From: Emticicia sp. BO119
GTDB lineage: Bacteria > Bacteroidota > Bacteroidia > Cytophagales > Spirosomataceae
DNA: 64,000 nucleotides
Assembly: GCF_013912375.1 (NCBI RefSeq)
Contig: NZ_JACETV010000004.1
Location: forward strand, 434,001-498,000
Direction of reading: 5' to 3'
A model generated the notes under the pieces. That model saw only the letters and a list, made by a program, of their open reading frames with translations. It was not told the DNA's origin and did no database searches. A program made the position numbers and the translations under genes. Shown in pieces: positions 45,274 through 54,495 of the stretch. The first letter of the stretch is position 1. Each line of letters opens with the position of its first letter.

Positions 45274-47082
45274 ATGAAATTGATTATTAAATTAATAGGT
45301 TCAATTTTAATCTTCACAACTATACCCGGGTTTGGGCAACCGCTTAATTTAAGTACAAAAGAGGTGGTTGGGTTAAAGCAGGAATTGGCTGTATTTGTAG
45401 AAGACACCAATGCAGTTATCAATTCATGGCGGTTGGCAAGGTATTATACAATGACAGCGCCTAACCAGGCGGTTCAATATGCAAACCAGGCAATTACTCT
45501 TGCCAGGAAACTTAATTATACTTATGGTGAACTTATCTCTTTACAGGCTTTAAGTTTTGTATTAACCATAACCGGCGACTGGCAAAACGGTATGCAGGCA
45601 GCTTATGAAGGCTTGCAGTTAAGCCAGACAAAATACCCCTCATTAGAATTGGTATTTTACAATCTGATAGCACTTGTTTACGAAAAACAGCAGGATAGCA
45701 AACATCGGTTAGAATGGCTGCTGAAAGCCTATCATCATCCTCAGATTAATTCTCTTCCGAATAATGGAAAATGGCTGATATACCATAATATTGGTGAGGT
45801 TTACGAAAACCTGAATGTTTTAGACTCTGCCATGTACTATGCCAGGATAGTAGATATTAACTGCAGAAAACTGAATGTACCGCTCGAAGTATCGTATGCA
45901 AATGCGATTATGGGAAGAGTAGAAAAAAAACGAAAAAACTATAATCCGGCACTGCAATACTTAAAAACTGCTATTAATTTTTCGAATAAAGTAGGTAATT
46001 CTTTTTTAGAATCAGAACAGTCGGCTGATTTAGCAGGGGTTTTTTATGCAATAAATGAACCTGACTCAGCTATTTTTTATGCTGAAAGAGCCTTAAATGG
46101 CGGCAGAAAATTCAAAAACCTGGTTCTCACGGCCAGCGCAGCAAAACTTTTAGCTCAGATTTATGAACGTACAAATCCGTCAAAAGCTATTACGTATCTG
46201 AAAATTTTTAATACAGCCAATGACAGCCTTTACACAACCACAAGAATTATTCAGACGCAGAACATTGTAAGCGCCATACAACAACATGAGCTTGATTTAA
46301 AAGCAGCAAAAAAAGATTACGATAACTCAATCAGACAGAACGCACTCATAGGATTCCTTGTTTTTTTAGGATTTCTGACATTAGTCCTCTTACGAAATAA
46401 TCGTCAGAAACAAAAAGGCAATGCTATTCTGCAAGATAAAAACAGAGAAATAAGTCTTCAGAAAGAAGAAATTGAAAAAACGATTGAGCAAAAACAGATT
46501 CTTCTTTCTGAATTGCAGCACCGGGTAAAAAACAACCTGCAATACGTTATCAGTATTCTGGAAATTCAGAAAGAGTCGGTTAATCATAGTAATATTGATG
46601 ACCTGATTAAGAGTAACCAGAACCGGATTCATTCAATTGCGCTGCTTCATAAAAAACTGGATTTGAATGACAGTGTCAATGATGTTGATTTGAAAAGATA
46701 TATAACAGACCTTTCAGAGCTTGTCAAAAACTCCTATGATAACAAACTGAAAAATGTAAGTTTGTTTGTTACCTGTAAAATCAAAACGTTGCCTATATCA
46801 AAGGCTCTGCCTTTGGGTTTAATTATTGTAGAATTAATAAGCAATAGCATGAAACATGCCTTCAAAAACCAGAATAATGGCATTATGAATATCGAGATTA
46901 TTGAGGACGAAGCTTCAAGAAAGAAATGTTTACATTATATTGATAATGGTAAAGGTTTTGATTTTATAAATGTAGAAACAAAAGGGCTTGGCGTAGAAAT
47001 CATGAAAGGATTGATAGACCAACTGAATGGCAATATTGAAACAAATTCCAAAAAAGGTTTTGAACTGAAAATTTATTTTTAA
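45274..47082 (+). CDS. TPR sensor histidine kinase, HisKA_2 type
   Basis: A 602-aa protein: signal peptide (FTTIPGFGQ), a periplasmic TPR region (about 40-320), one membrane helix (358-374), a coiled segment, then the HisKA_2 box LLSELQHRVKNNLQYVISIL with H416 and a C-terminal HATPase (ELISNSMKHAF, YIDNGKGF, GLGVEIMKGL). HisKA_2 kinases often signal to unusual regulators. The LytTR regulator follows after 1 bp, so the two form a pair. Signal unknown. Confidence 0.9.
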   Translation: MKLIIKLIGSILIFTTIPGFGQPLNLSTKEVVGLKQELAVFVEDTNAVINSWRLARYYTMTAPNQAVQYANQAITLARKLNYTYGELISLQALSFVLTITGDWQNGMQAAYEGLQLSQTKYPSLELVFYNLIALVYEKQQDSKHRLEWLLKAYHHPQINSLPNNGKWLIYHNIGEVYENLNVLDSAMYYARIVDINCRKLNVPLEVSYANAIMGRVEKKRKNYNPALQYLKTAINFSNKVGNSFLESEQSADLAGVFYAINEPDSAIFYAERALNGGRKFKNLVLTASAAKLLAQIYERTNPSKAITYLKIFNTANDSLYTTTRIIQTQNIVSAIQQHELDLKAAKKDYDNSIRQNALIGFLVFLGFLTLVLLRNNRQKQKGNAILQDKNREISLQKEEIEKTIEQKQILLSELQHRVKNNLQYVISILEIQKESVNHSNIDDLIKSNQNRIHSIALLHKKLDLNDSVNDVDLKRYITDLSELVKNSYDNKLKNVSLFVTCKIKTLPISKALPLGLIIVELISNSMKHAFKNQNNGIMNIEIIEDEASRKKCLHYIDNGKGFDFINVETKGLGVEIMKGLIDQLNGNIETNSKKGFELKIYF

Positions 47083-47083
47083 A

Positions 47084-47758
47084 ATGAATTCAACAGTAAT
47101 TTTGATTGTAGAAGATGATTTTCTGAACAGAAGATTGACTAAAAAAATTTTACTGGAAAATGGATATCAGGTTGTAGAAGCAAAAAATGCCAGCGAGGCA
47201 ATGACAATTCTCAATAAAGAATCCGTTGACCTTGCCATTCTCGACATCAATCTCGGTGATGGTGAAATAGATGGTATTAGTTTAGGACAACTTATTCAAA
47301 ATAAACAAAAAGTCCCGTTTATCTATCTTACCGCCTACGAAAACGCCAGAATTATCAGTGAAGCGGTGGCCACTTCGCCCTATTCTTATCTGACAAAACC
47401 TTTCAAAAATAGTGATTTAATCGCCTCTGTCGAATTAGCAATCATCAAATCGGCAAAGGAAGACCGACCTAAGCCCGCCATTCTGGTAAAAGATGGAGAA
47501 TATAAGGTCGAATTGCCATTAGAAGAAATCAATTATATCGAATCAGAGGGAAACTATTTACTCTTTCATACTGATGAGAAAACGTATAAATCCCGTTCGA
47601 CCATCTCACAAATTATAGAGACGCTGCCAGCTACAAAATTCATTCAAACCCACCGGGCTTTTATAGTAAATAAAGATAAAATTGACAAATATAACTCTAA
47701 AAGTGTGATATTAGGTAATCAGGAAATTCCGTTATCGAAGAAAGAACTATTTAAGTAA
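47084..47758 (+). CDS. LytTR-family response regulator
   Basis: A 224-aa protein with a receiver domain (D10-D11, phospho-acceptor D54 in AILDINLGDG, T83, K105) and a C-terminal LytTR DNA-binding domain (about 130-224: EEINYIESEGNYLLFHT, FIQTHRAFIVNKDKIDKY, IPLSKK). It starts 1 bp after the kinase stop. LytTR proteins usually bind paired direct repeats; no such repeat was confirmed upstream of either neighbouring gene. Confidence 0.93.
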   Translation: MNSTVILIVEDDFLNRRLTKKILLENGYQVVEAKNASEAMTILNKESVDLAILDINLGDGEIDGISLGQLIQNKQKVPFIYLTAYENARIISEAVATSPYSYLTKPFKNSDLIASVELAIIKSAKEDRPKPAILVKDGEYKVELPLEEINYIESEGNYLLFHTDEKTYKSRSTISQIIETLPATKFIQTHRAFIVNKDKIDKYNSKSVILGNQEIPLSKKELFK

Positions 47759-48011
47759 GAGATTATTTTTAAAAGCCATACTACCCTAAAAACACGTAAA
47801 ATTAAAATTGCGTTTGTACTTTCTGCCTTGCTAAACGATAAGTATATTTGTTGAAGGTATCTCTACCTCAATACAGTTACACACAAACCGATGAGCCTCT
47901 CTTTTCTGACTTACGCTAATGATACGGCTTAGGTAAAAGCCGATAGAAAATCTATTGTTTGTCAACAATCATTAATAGTCTTAAACTTCCAATTATTAAA
48001 TAGAATAGGCG

Positions 48012-48608
48012 ATGGCAGGCAACGATTATACAAATGCATTAACTTTTGAGAATCGGCAGGCCTGGAGAGAATGGCTGATGGAGAATCATGATAAAGAAAA
48101 GAATGTCTGGATTAAAATCTATAAAAAGCAAAGCCAGATACCCAGTGTTTCGTATGATGAAGCAGTAGACGAAGCACTTTGCTTTGCGTGGGTTGATAGC
48201 TCAATTAAAAGCGGTAATGAAGAATATTATTATCAGTTTTTTGCGAGGCGTAACCCTAAAAGCAATTGGAGCAGAGTGAATAAAGCTAAAGTTGAAAAAC
48301 TGATAGAGACAGGCTTAATGACAGAGGCAGGGCTAAAAATAATTGATTTTGCCAAAGAGAATGGTTACTGGACAGCCCTTGACGATGTTGAAAACCTGAT
48401 AAATCCAGCAGATTTACAAACAGCATTAGATAATAACCGGACAGCAAAGACTTATTTTGATGCCTTTCCCAGGTCGGTAAAAAGAAGTATTTTAGAATGG
48501 CTGCTCAATGCCAGACAAGAAGAAACCCGCAAGAAAAGAATTATAGAAATTGTAACTCTTGCAGAAAAAAACATACGTGCAAACCAATATACACCTAAAG
48601 AAAAGTAA
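48012..48608 (+). CDS. YdeI/OmpD-associated family protein
   Basis: A 198-aa soluble protein of the YdeI (bacteriocin-protection) family: FENRQAWREWLMENHDKEKNVW at the start, SYDEAVDEALCFAWVDS, YYYQFFARRNPKSNWSRVNKAKVEKL and WLLNARQEETRKKRIIEIV near the end. The family name comes from a mild protective phenotype in enterobacteria; the molecular activity is not established. It is followed after 4 bp by a Tat-exported cupin gene. Confidence 0.9.
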   Translation: MAGNDYTNALTFENRQAWREWLMENHDKEKNVWIKIYKKQSQIPSVSYDEAVDEALCFAWVDSSIKSGNEEYYYQFFARRNPKSNWSRVNKAKVEKLIETGLMTEAGLKIIDFAKENGYWTALDDVENLINPADLQTALDNNRTAKTYFDAFPRSVKRSILEWLLNARQEETRKKRIIEIVTLAEKNIRANQYTPKEK

Positions 48609-48612
48609 ATCA

Positions 48613-49374
48613 ATGGAAACACAAAACAGACGGGATTTTGGTAAACAAATGCTGGGTACAGCCCTCAACTATTTTCTTCTGCAAAGCCTTTTTAGCTCAC
48701 AGGCTTTTGCAAGGCCGGTAGCTCCTATTGCCAACCATTGGGCAAAGCAATTGAGTGAAATCTGTAATGATTTAAAACTGGAAAAGATTTCTCCGGTACT
48801 CTGGCAAAGTCAGGTTGAGAAACTTTTCAATCATATACCATTAGATGAAATGCTGAAATTCATAGATTTTGAAACGCTAACCAGAAACTTTGAGTATCCC
48901 GATTTAGGTGTCAATACCAAAATGATTATGTTCCCAAAACTGGATGGCTTACCTGAAAAGACGGTATTCATCAAGAAAATATTTGGGATGAAAAAAGACC
49001 GCGCCATTATTCCTCATGGGCATTCTAATATGTCGTCGGCTCATCTGGTTTTAAAAGGAGAATTTGCATTGAAACATTATGATAAAGTGCACGAAGACGA
49101 TAAAAACCTGTTTATAAAACCCACCATTGAGAAAACGGCTAAAGTAGGCAGTAGTTCATCAATTTCAGATGAAAAAAATAATATCCATTGGTTTATAGCT
49201 AATACCGAAACTGCTTTTACTTTTGATGTAATCATGCTTGATTTAGGCGGAAAAGAATACGATATTCATAATATTGATATAAAAGCCGGAGAAAAAACAG
49301 GCAACGGCCTTATTCGCGCCCCGAAAATGGATGTACAGACTGCTTTGAAAAAGTATGGCAAGCAACACCATTAA
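48613..49374 (+). CDS. Tat-exported cupin-like protein
   Basis: A 253-aa protein with a twin-arginine signal (NRRDFGKQML at 5-14, followed by a hydrophobic stretch). The ATG at 48613 gives this signal; an upstream in-frame ATG at 48559 lies inside the YdeI gene and would bury it. The middle of the protein looks like a cupin barrel: IIPHGHSNMSSAHLVLKGEFALKHYD offers H135, H137 and H144 as metal ligands. Tat export suits a protein that binds its metal in the cytoplasm. Enzymatic role unknown. It starts 4 bp after the YdeI stop and ends 30 bp before an esterase-like gene. Confidence 0.7.
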   Translation: METQNRRDFGKQMLGTALNYFLLQSLFSSQAFARPVAPIANHWAKQLSEICNDLKLEKISPVLWQSQVEKLFNHIPLDEMLKFIDFETLTRNFEYPDLGVNTKMIMFPKLDGLPEKTVFIKKIFGMKKDRAIIPHGHSNMSSAHLVLKGEFALKHYDKVHEDDKNLFIKPTIEKTAKVGSSSSISDEKNNIHWFIANTETAFTFDVIMLDLGGKEYDIHNIDIKAGEKTGNGLIRAPKMDVQTALKKYGKQHH

Positions 49375-49404
49375 CAGACAAATACATTACTAAACTAAAC
49401 TCTC

Positions 49405-51114
49405 ATGAAGAAAAATCTCATTTGGGCTTTTCTGCTTTTATCGGCAGGTGCCTTTGCACAGACACAGTTTTCTATTACAGCACCCAATCAGCAAGGTTTA
49501 TTAGATGGCAGGCTATTGGTAATGCTCTCAACTAATGCTACCAGAGAGCCACGCTTTGATGTAACCGACGCCCTGAACACCCAACTGGTATTTGGCATAG
49601 ATGCTGAAAACTGGAATGGTGCTCAGGCCAAGATAGTGAATAATGCCAATGGATTTGGCTACCCCAAGAGATCTATGAAAGAAATACCTGCCGGAGAATA
49701 CTATGTACAGGTGCTATTACATAAATATGAAACCTTTCATCGTAAAGACGGGCATACTGTAAAAATGCCAATGGATAGAGGAGAAGGGCAACAATGGAAC
49801 AGAGCACCGGGCAATCTTTACTCAAAACCTGTCAAAATAAAATTTGACCCTAAAAGTGCTTCGGTAGTAAAATTAAGTTTAGATCAGATAATACCTCCGA
49901 TTGAAGAGCCGAAGGATACCAAGTATATTAAACATATTAAGATTCAAAGTAAACTGCTGACTGAGTTCTGGGGCAGGCCTATGTATTTAGGGGCACATAT
50001 TCTGCTACCTGAGGGGTTTGACGAACATCCAGATGTAAAGTATCCTTTAGCTATCTTTCATGGCCATTTTCCAGATGATTTTGATGGCTTCCGGACTGTT
50101 CCACCAGATGAAAATCTAAAAACTGATGATTATAATGCGCGTTTTAAACTCTATGGCTATAACAAAATAGTACAGCAGGAAGCCTATGATTTTTATAAAA
50201 TGTGGACAGGTAAAGATTTTCCACGTGTACTTGCCATTGAGATTCAGCATGCTTGCCAGTTCTATGACGATTCTTATGCCGTAAACTCAGAGAATATCGG
50301 GCCATACGGCGATGCCATTACCTACGAACTGATTCCTGAGATAGAAAAAAGATTCAGAGGTATTGGCGAAGGTTGGGCAAGATTTACCTACGGCGGCTCG
50401 ACAGGTGGCTGGGAGGCATTGGCTGTGCAGGTAAAATATCCTGACCAATATAATGGTTGTTACGCGGCTTGCCCTGACCCGATTGATTTCAGAGCCTTTA
50501 CAACCGTAAACATCTACGAAGATAAAAATGCCTACTGGTATGATAGCCAGTTCAAAAAATTAGCCAAGCCCGGACACAGAGATTATCTTGGGCAGGTATC
50601 AGCCACAGTACAGGAAATGAATATGCGGGAATTGGCATTAGGTACAAAGACACGTAGTGGCCAGCAATTCGACATCTGGGAAGCAGTTTATTCGCCTGTA
50701 GGTAAAGACGGGTATCCTAAGCGAATCTGGGATAAAGAAACAGGTGTGATAGATAAAGAAGTAGCAAACTACTGGAAAGAAAATTATGATTTAGCCTACA
50801 TCCTGAAAAGAGACTGGGCTAAAAACGGTGAAAAGTGGAAGGGTAGAATACATATTTATTGTGGAGATATGGATAACTACTACCTGAATAATGCTGTGTA
50901 TCTGGCAGAAGATATGCTCAAGGGTTTATCAAACCCTTCATACGATGGAGAAGTAGATTATGGCGACAGAGCCGAACATTGCTGGAACGGAGACCACACC
51001 CAACCGAATGCTATTTCAAGATTACGCTATCATCGTATGTTTGTGCCAAAATGGGCAGAAGAAGTAAAGAAAACTGCGCCTAAAGGAGCTGATCTGAAAA
51101 GCTGGAGGTACTAA
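49405..51114 (+). CDS. Exported esterase-like alpha/beta hydrolase
   Basis: A 569-aa protein with a signal peptide (LLLSAGAFAQ). An N-terminal beta-rich region (20-175) precedes an alpha/beta hydrolase domain with the nucleophile elbow TYGGSTGGWEAL (S332), the acid candidate in YCGDMDNYY and the His candidate in NGDHTQP. It looks like an esterase D-type fold with an added N-terminal domain. It would act in the periplasm or outside. A REP-like palindrome starts on its stop codon. Substrate unknown. Confidence 0.8.
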   Translation: MKKNLIWAFLLLSAGAFAQTQFSITAPNQQGLLDGRLLVMLSTNATREPRFDVTDALNTQLVFGIDAENWNGAQAKIVNNANGFGYPKRSMKEIPAGEYYVQVLLHKYETFHRKDGHTVKMPMDRGEGQQWNRAPGNLYSKPVKIKFDPKSASVVKLSLDQIIPPIEEPKDTKYIKHIKIQSKLLTEFWGRPMYLGAHILLPEGFDEHPDVKYPLAIFHGHFPDDFDGFRTVPPDENLKTDDYNARFKLYGYNKIVQQEAYDFYKMWTGKDFPRVLAIEIQHACQFYDDSYAVNSENIGPYGDAITYELIPEIEKRFRGIGEGWARFTYGGSTGGWEALAVQVKYPDQYNGCYAACPDPIDFRAFTTVNIYEDKNAYWYDSQFKKLAKPGHRDYLGQVSATVQEMNMRELALGTKTRSGQQFDIWEAVYSPVGKDGYPKRIWDKETGVIDKEVANYWKENYDLAYILKRDWAKNGEKWKGRIHIYCGDMDNYYLNNAVYLAEDMLKGLSNPSYDGEVDYGDRAEHCWNGDHTQPNAISRLRYHRMFVPKWAEEVKKTAPKGADLKSWRY

Positions 51115-51140
51115 ATTTGTGGCGCGAACGTCTCGTTCGC
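51114..51140 (+). repeat. REP-like palindromic repeat, second copy
   Basis: 27 bases identical to 12013-12039 (minus strand). It begins on the last base of the TAA of the esterase gene, exactly as the first copy abuts the trpE stop. The core palindrome is GCGAACG-TCTCG-TTCGC. Confidence 0.8.
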
Positions 51141-51192
51141 AGTAATACTCAGATAGAAAGATTTTATTAAAGCTTTTTCGATTTTAGTAATT

Positions 51193-51213
51193 GCAAACGA
51201 GACGTTCGCCCGC
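51193..51213 (-). repeat. REP-like palindromic repeat, inverted partner
   Basis: GCAAACGAGACGTTCGC is the reverse complement of the preceding copy with one change (A for G). With 51114-51140 it makes a head-to-head pair 52 bp apart, the arrangement seen in REP doublets (REPIN-like). Confidence 0.7.
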
Positions 51214-51261
51214 ATGTAAGCAGTTAACAATATTTAATATACCCACCTCATAAATTTTTCT

Positions 51262-51269
51262 TACTTTTG
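51262..51269 (+). promoter_or_regulatory. Candidate -7 element of the GtrA-like gene
   Basis: TACTTTTG fits TAnnTTTG and lies 49 bases before the start. No TTG was found at the expected -33 distance. Confidence 0.45.
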
Positions 51270-51318
51270 TCGTTCTATTGCTAATAGAGTGAACTAATCA
51301 AAAAGTAAAGAAACAAAA

Positions 51319-51816
51319 GTGATAAAATTAGAAGGCAAGCTTGCCAGATATAAAGAACTGATTTCGTATTTCTTAATCGCCTGCTCGGGTGTAATCATTC
51401 AGTTAATTGTAAGCTCTCTTACCCAGGATTTCTTCGGTTTCTCTTTTGAGTTATCAATAGCTACGGGCTATATCATTGCTTTTATTATTGGCTTCTTCCT
51501 CACTAAAATCTTTGCCTTTAATCAACGCCATTCTAAAAACTCATTCAGAGAAGGCATAAAATTCTTATTGGTTTCTTTTGTATCAGGATTTATTACAGTA
51601 AAAGGAGCATTCTATTGTAAGTACTTCTTAGATGAATGGGGTATTTTTGGCAAAGAGCAACTTATCCTGAATAAAAGTATTGATATTGCTGGATTGATTT
51701 CTCACTTCTTTGGTATGGGAATGAGCTTTGTAGTTAATTTTATTTCGCACAAGCATTTTACTTTTAAGAATACAGGTATCTACCATAATTTCAAATTGCT
51801 TTTTCAGAGAGGGTAG
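51319..51816 (+). CDS. GtrA-like membrane protein
   Basis: A 165-aa protein with four hydrophobic helices and the usual GtrA pattern: YFLIACSGVIIQLIVSSL, TGYIIAFIIGFFLTKIFAF, and the end GMGMSFVVNFISHKHFTF. GtrA proteins are thought to help move lipid-linked sugars across the membrane. The start is GTG, as no ATG is available before the first helix. No glycosyltransferase gene is adjacent, so the partner is not evident. Confidence 0.83.
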   Translation: MIKLEGKLARYKELISYFLIACSGVIIQLIVSSLTQDFFGFSFELSIATGYIIAFIIGFFLTKIFAFNQRHSKNSFREGIKFLLVSFVSGFITVKGAFYCKYFLDEWGIFGKEQLILNKSIDIAGLISHFFGMGMSFVVNFISHKHFTFKNTGIYHNFKLLFQRG

Positions 51817-51889
51817 TTATATCATAACTTTTAGAATCGTCATAGAAAACAGCAAGATTCAAACGACCATCGCCCGGCTCACAACACAA

Positions 51890-53335
51890 TCAGAATTCAT
51901 CTTTCAGCTTTTCATAAAGCCTTTCAAATTTATGATGCAACTGGTTGTATCTTTCAGCAACGGTCTTGTTGGGTAAAAATACTTTTCCTTCAGCCACACT
52001 ATTAGCGGCCTCTTTCATATTGAGTGCCCGCATGGCTAATAAGGCCGCTCCCCAGGCTGAACCCTCAACGGTTTCACAGATAGCCACTTTTTTCTGAAAA
52101 ACATCAGCTACCAATTGTAACCAGAAATCACTTTTGGCAAAACCACCGCTGGCATAAATAGTATGAATATCCTGTTGTTCCATTAGTATTTTACCAATAG
52201 AATACATATTCAGTATTAAACCCTCCATTACAGCCCTTACAATATGTGCCTGTGTATGCGTAATGCTTAATCCGAAAAATACACCTCTGGCCTCTGCATT
52301 CCAGACAGGGGCTCGTTCACCTAAAATGTATGGGAGAAACAAAAGATTTTCGCTGCCTATTTCTAACTTCTGCGCTTCTTCTATCAGTTTGGCAATCGGA
52401 TTTTTGGAAGCCAGTATTTGTTCTTCAAGCCATTGTAGCACTATTCCACCATTATTAGTGGCTCCACCAATGATATACTGGTTTTCAAAAAGACAAAAAT
52501 TAAATGTCCGCATTTTGGGGTCCGTATAAGGCTGGCTCATACACATTCTTACTGCCCCGCTCGTACCCATTGTAAAAGCCATTTGTCCGGGATTCATAGC
52601 GCCAGAGCCAAGATTAGCTAAAGGACCATCACCTGCACCAATCACGTAGTTGACTAAAGGCAGATTCGGATTCTTATCGTTTTTTTGAATATATGTAGTC
52701 GGAACTAACTCAGGTAATTGCTTTGCTGAAATTCCCAACGTTTCTAATGCCAGCGTATCCCAGTTTGATTCTCTGAAATTAAACAGGCCGCTACCCGAGG
52801 CCAATGAGTAATCGATGGTATAATCACCAAATAATCTGAACCATAGATATTCTTTTATGCCAATAAACTGATGAGTTTTGCTGAAAATCTCAGGTTCATT
52901 TTCTTTCAGCCATAATATTTTGCTGAAAACCGAAAAGGGGTGTATTGGAATACCTGTGCGATGATATAATTCCTGCCCGGTATCTGTTGATTTCAATCGG
53001 TTAGCCAACTCTGTGGCCCGATTATCAGCCCATAATATCAGGTTAGTTAGTGGTTTGCCATTACTATCAACTGCTATCAGCCCGTGCATGGCCGATGAGA
53101 AAGACACAATACTTTTCGCTGCTGTAGATGAGCTGACAATCACACTCAGTGACTTCTGAAAAGCCTCATAGATTTCTTCAGGATTTTGTTCGCTCCAGTT
53201 CGGATGTGGGTGGGTCATGCCATAGCCACTACTGAATTGGTTCAGCACATTCCCGTTTTTATCGAAAGCAACAGCTTTGGTGGCGGTAGTGCCAATATCA
53301 ATACCCACAAAATATTCATACAATAGTTCTTCCAT
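51890..53335 (-). CDS. FGGY-family sugar kinase, probably gluconokinase
   Basis: A 481-aa FGGY kinase: N-terminal phosphate loop VGIDIGTTATKAVAFD, DNRATELANRL, the C-terminal ATPase loop MAFTMGTSGAVRM, and the FGGY signature region (EGLILNMYSIGKIL, IYASGGFAKSDFWLQLVADV). The GntK-like (not xylulose) assignment comes from its partner: 9 bp upstream ends a gene for 6-phosphogluconate dehydrogenase, the next enzyme for gluconate 6-phosphate. Together they would convert gluconate to ribulose 5-phosphate. Xylulokinase activity cannot be excluded. Confidence 0.8.
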   Translation of the reverse strand: MEELLYEYFVGIDIGTTATKAVAFDKNGNVLNQFSSGYGMTHPHPNWSEQNPEEIYEAFQKSLSVIVSSSTAAKSIVSFSSAMHGLIAVDSNGKPLTNLILWADNRATELANRLKSTDTGQELYHRTGIPIHPFSVFSKILWLKENEPEIFSKTHQFIGIKEYLWFRLFGDYTIDYSLASGSGLFNFRESNWDTLALETLGISAKQLPELVPTTYIQKNDKNPNLPLVNYVIGAGDGPLANLGSGAMNPGQMAFTMGTSGAVRMCMSQPYTDPKMRTFNFCLFENQYIIGGATNNGGIVLQWLEEQILASKNPIAKLIEEAQKLEIGSENLLFLPYILGERAPVWNAEARGVFFGLSITHTQAHIVRAVMEGLILNMYSIGKILMEQQDIHTIYASGGFAKSDFWLQLVADVFQKKVAICETVEGSAWGAALLAMRALNMKEAANSVAEGKVFLPNKTVAERYNQLHHKFERLYEKLKDEF

Positions 53336-53344
53336 GCAAAAATC

Positions 53345-54247
53345 TTAATTCGCTTTTTCTACGGCGTGTCCACCAAATTCGTTTCTCAATGCGGCTACTA
53401 CTTTTCCTGAAAAAGTATTTTCCTGTTGCGAACGATAACGCATCAACAAAGACAAAGCAATTACGGGTGTTGGCACACCTAAATCAAGGGCTGTTTCGAG
53501 TGTCCATTTACCTTCGCCCGATGAGTGCATAATACCTTTGATAGCATCCAGATGCGGGTCTTTTCTGAAAGCATTCTCAGTCAGTTCCATTAACCAGCTT
53601 CTTACTACTGAGCCATGATTGAAAAGTTTAGCCACCGCTTCAAAGTTAATATCATATTCCGAGCGTTCAAAAACCTCAAAACCCTCGGCAATGGCTTGCA
53701 TCATTCCATATTCAATGCCATTATGCACCATTTTTACAAAGTGCCCGCTTCCGGATGCTCCGGTGTAGAGGTACCCGTTTTCTAAGGATATATCTTTAAA
53801 TACACGTTCAACATATTCAAATGTTTCTTTATCTCCGCCAATCATGGTACATGCGCCATGCAAAGCGCCACTGGTACCACCACTGGTACCACAGTCTAAA
53901 TAATCAATTCCTTTGCTTTTCAGATATGTATAACGTTTCACAGACTCTTTATAATGAGAGTTGCCACCATCAATCACGATGTCGTTGGGCGAAAGGTAAT
54001 TCAGTAGTTCTTCTATTACACTATCAACAATGCTTCCTGCTGGCACCATCAACCAGACAACTCTTCTGCCTGTCAGTTTTTCGCATACCTCTTTTAATGT
54101 ATTGGCTGGAATAATACCGCCCTCTTCGCCTATTTTGCTCACCGACTCGGCATTCACATCCTGTGCTATTACTTCGTAATCATGATTACGTAAATTGAGG
54201 GCTAAATTATAACCCATTTTACCAAGACCAACAATTCCAATTTGCAT
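53345..54247 (-). CDS. gnd: 6-phosphogluconate dehydrogenase (decarboxylating), short form
   Basis: Oxidises and decarboxylates 6-phosphogluconate to ribulose 5-phosphate. The 300-aa protein is the short, often NAD-dependent type (GntZ/YqeC-like), not the 470-residue form. Seen: dinucleotide loop GIVGLGKMGYNLA, VWLMVPAG, DGGNSHYKES, LDCGTSGGTSGA and the catalytic Lys-containing GHFVKMVHNGIEYG. Residues after the first strand (AQDVN) fit NAD. It lies 9 bp upstream of the sugar kinase gene in one operon. Confidence 0.92.
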   Translation of the reverse strand: MQIGIVGLGKMGYNLALNLRNHDYEVIAQDVNAESVSKIGEEGGIIPANTLKEVCEKLTGRRVVWLMVPAGSIVDSVIEELLNYLSPNDIVIDGGNSHYKESVKRYTYLKSKGIDYLDCGTSGGTSGALHGACTMIGGDKETFEYVERVFKDISLENGYLYTGASGSGHFVKMVHNGIEYGMMQAIAEGFEVFERSEYDINFEAVAKLFNHGSVVRSWLMELTENAFRKDPHLDAIKGIMHSSGEGKWTLETALDLGVPTPVIALSLLMRYRSQQENTFSGKVVAALRNEFGGHAVEKAN

Positions 54248-54495
54248 ATTAAAGGCCCCCTTGAGGGTAGTTTTGAATGATAGAATAATTATTTAAAGAG
54301 CAACTTAATAGTATCAGAAGTCAGAAATTAACATTCTCTGATACTCGGCAGCGAAACTTTTCAATTTTACTACTGACGTTTCAAAACTACAAAAATTTCT
54401 TTGCTTGCTGTCGTCAGAATGGATAAAAGACCCGAATTGCAACAAAATCAATCAGATAATTAGTAAATTGCCATCAAAATAAACCTAACCAGAAA

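Noticed and set aside
54248-54275. Repeat containing GGCCCCCTTGAGGG after the gnd start
   Set aside because: It loosely recalls the C-rich hairpin at 9465-9487, but the two do not align well enough to call a shared repeat.
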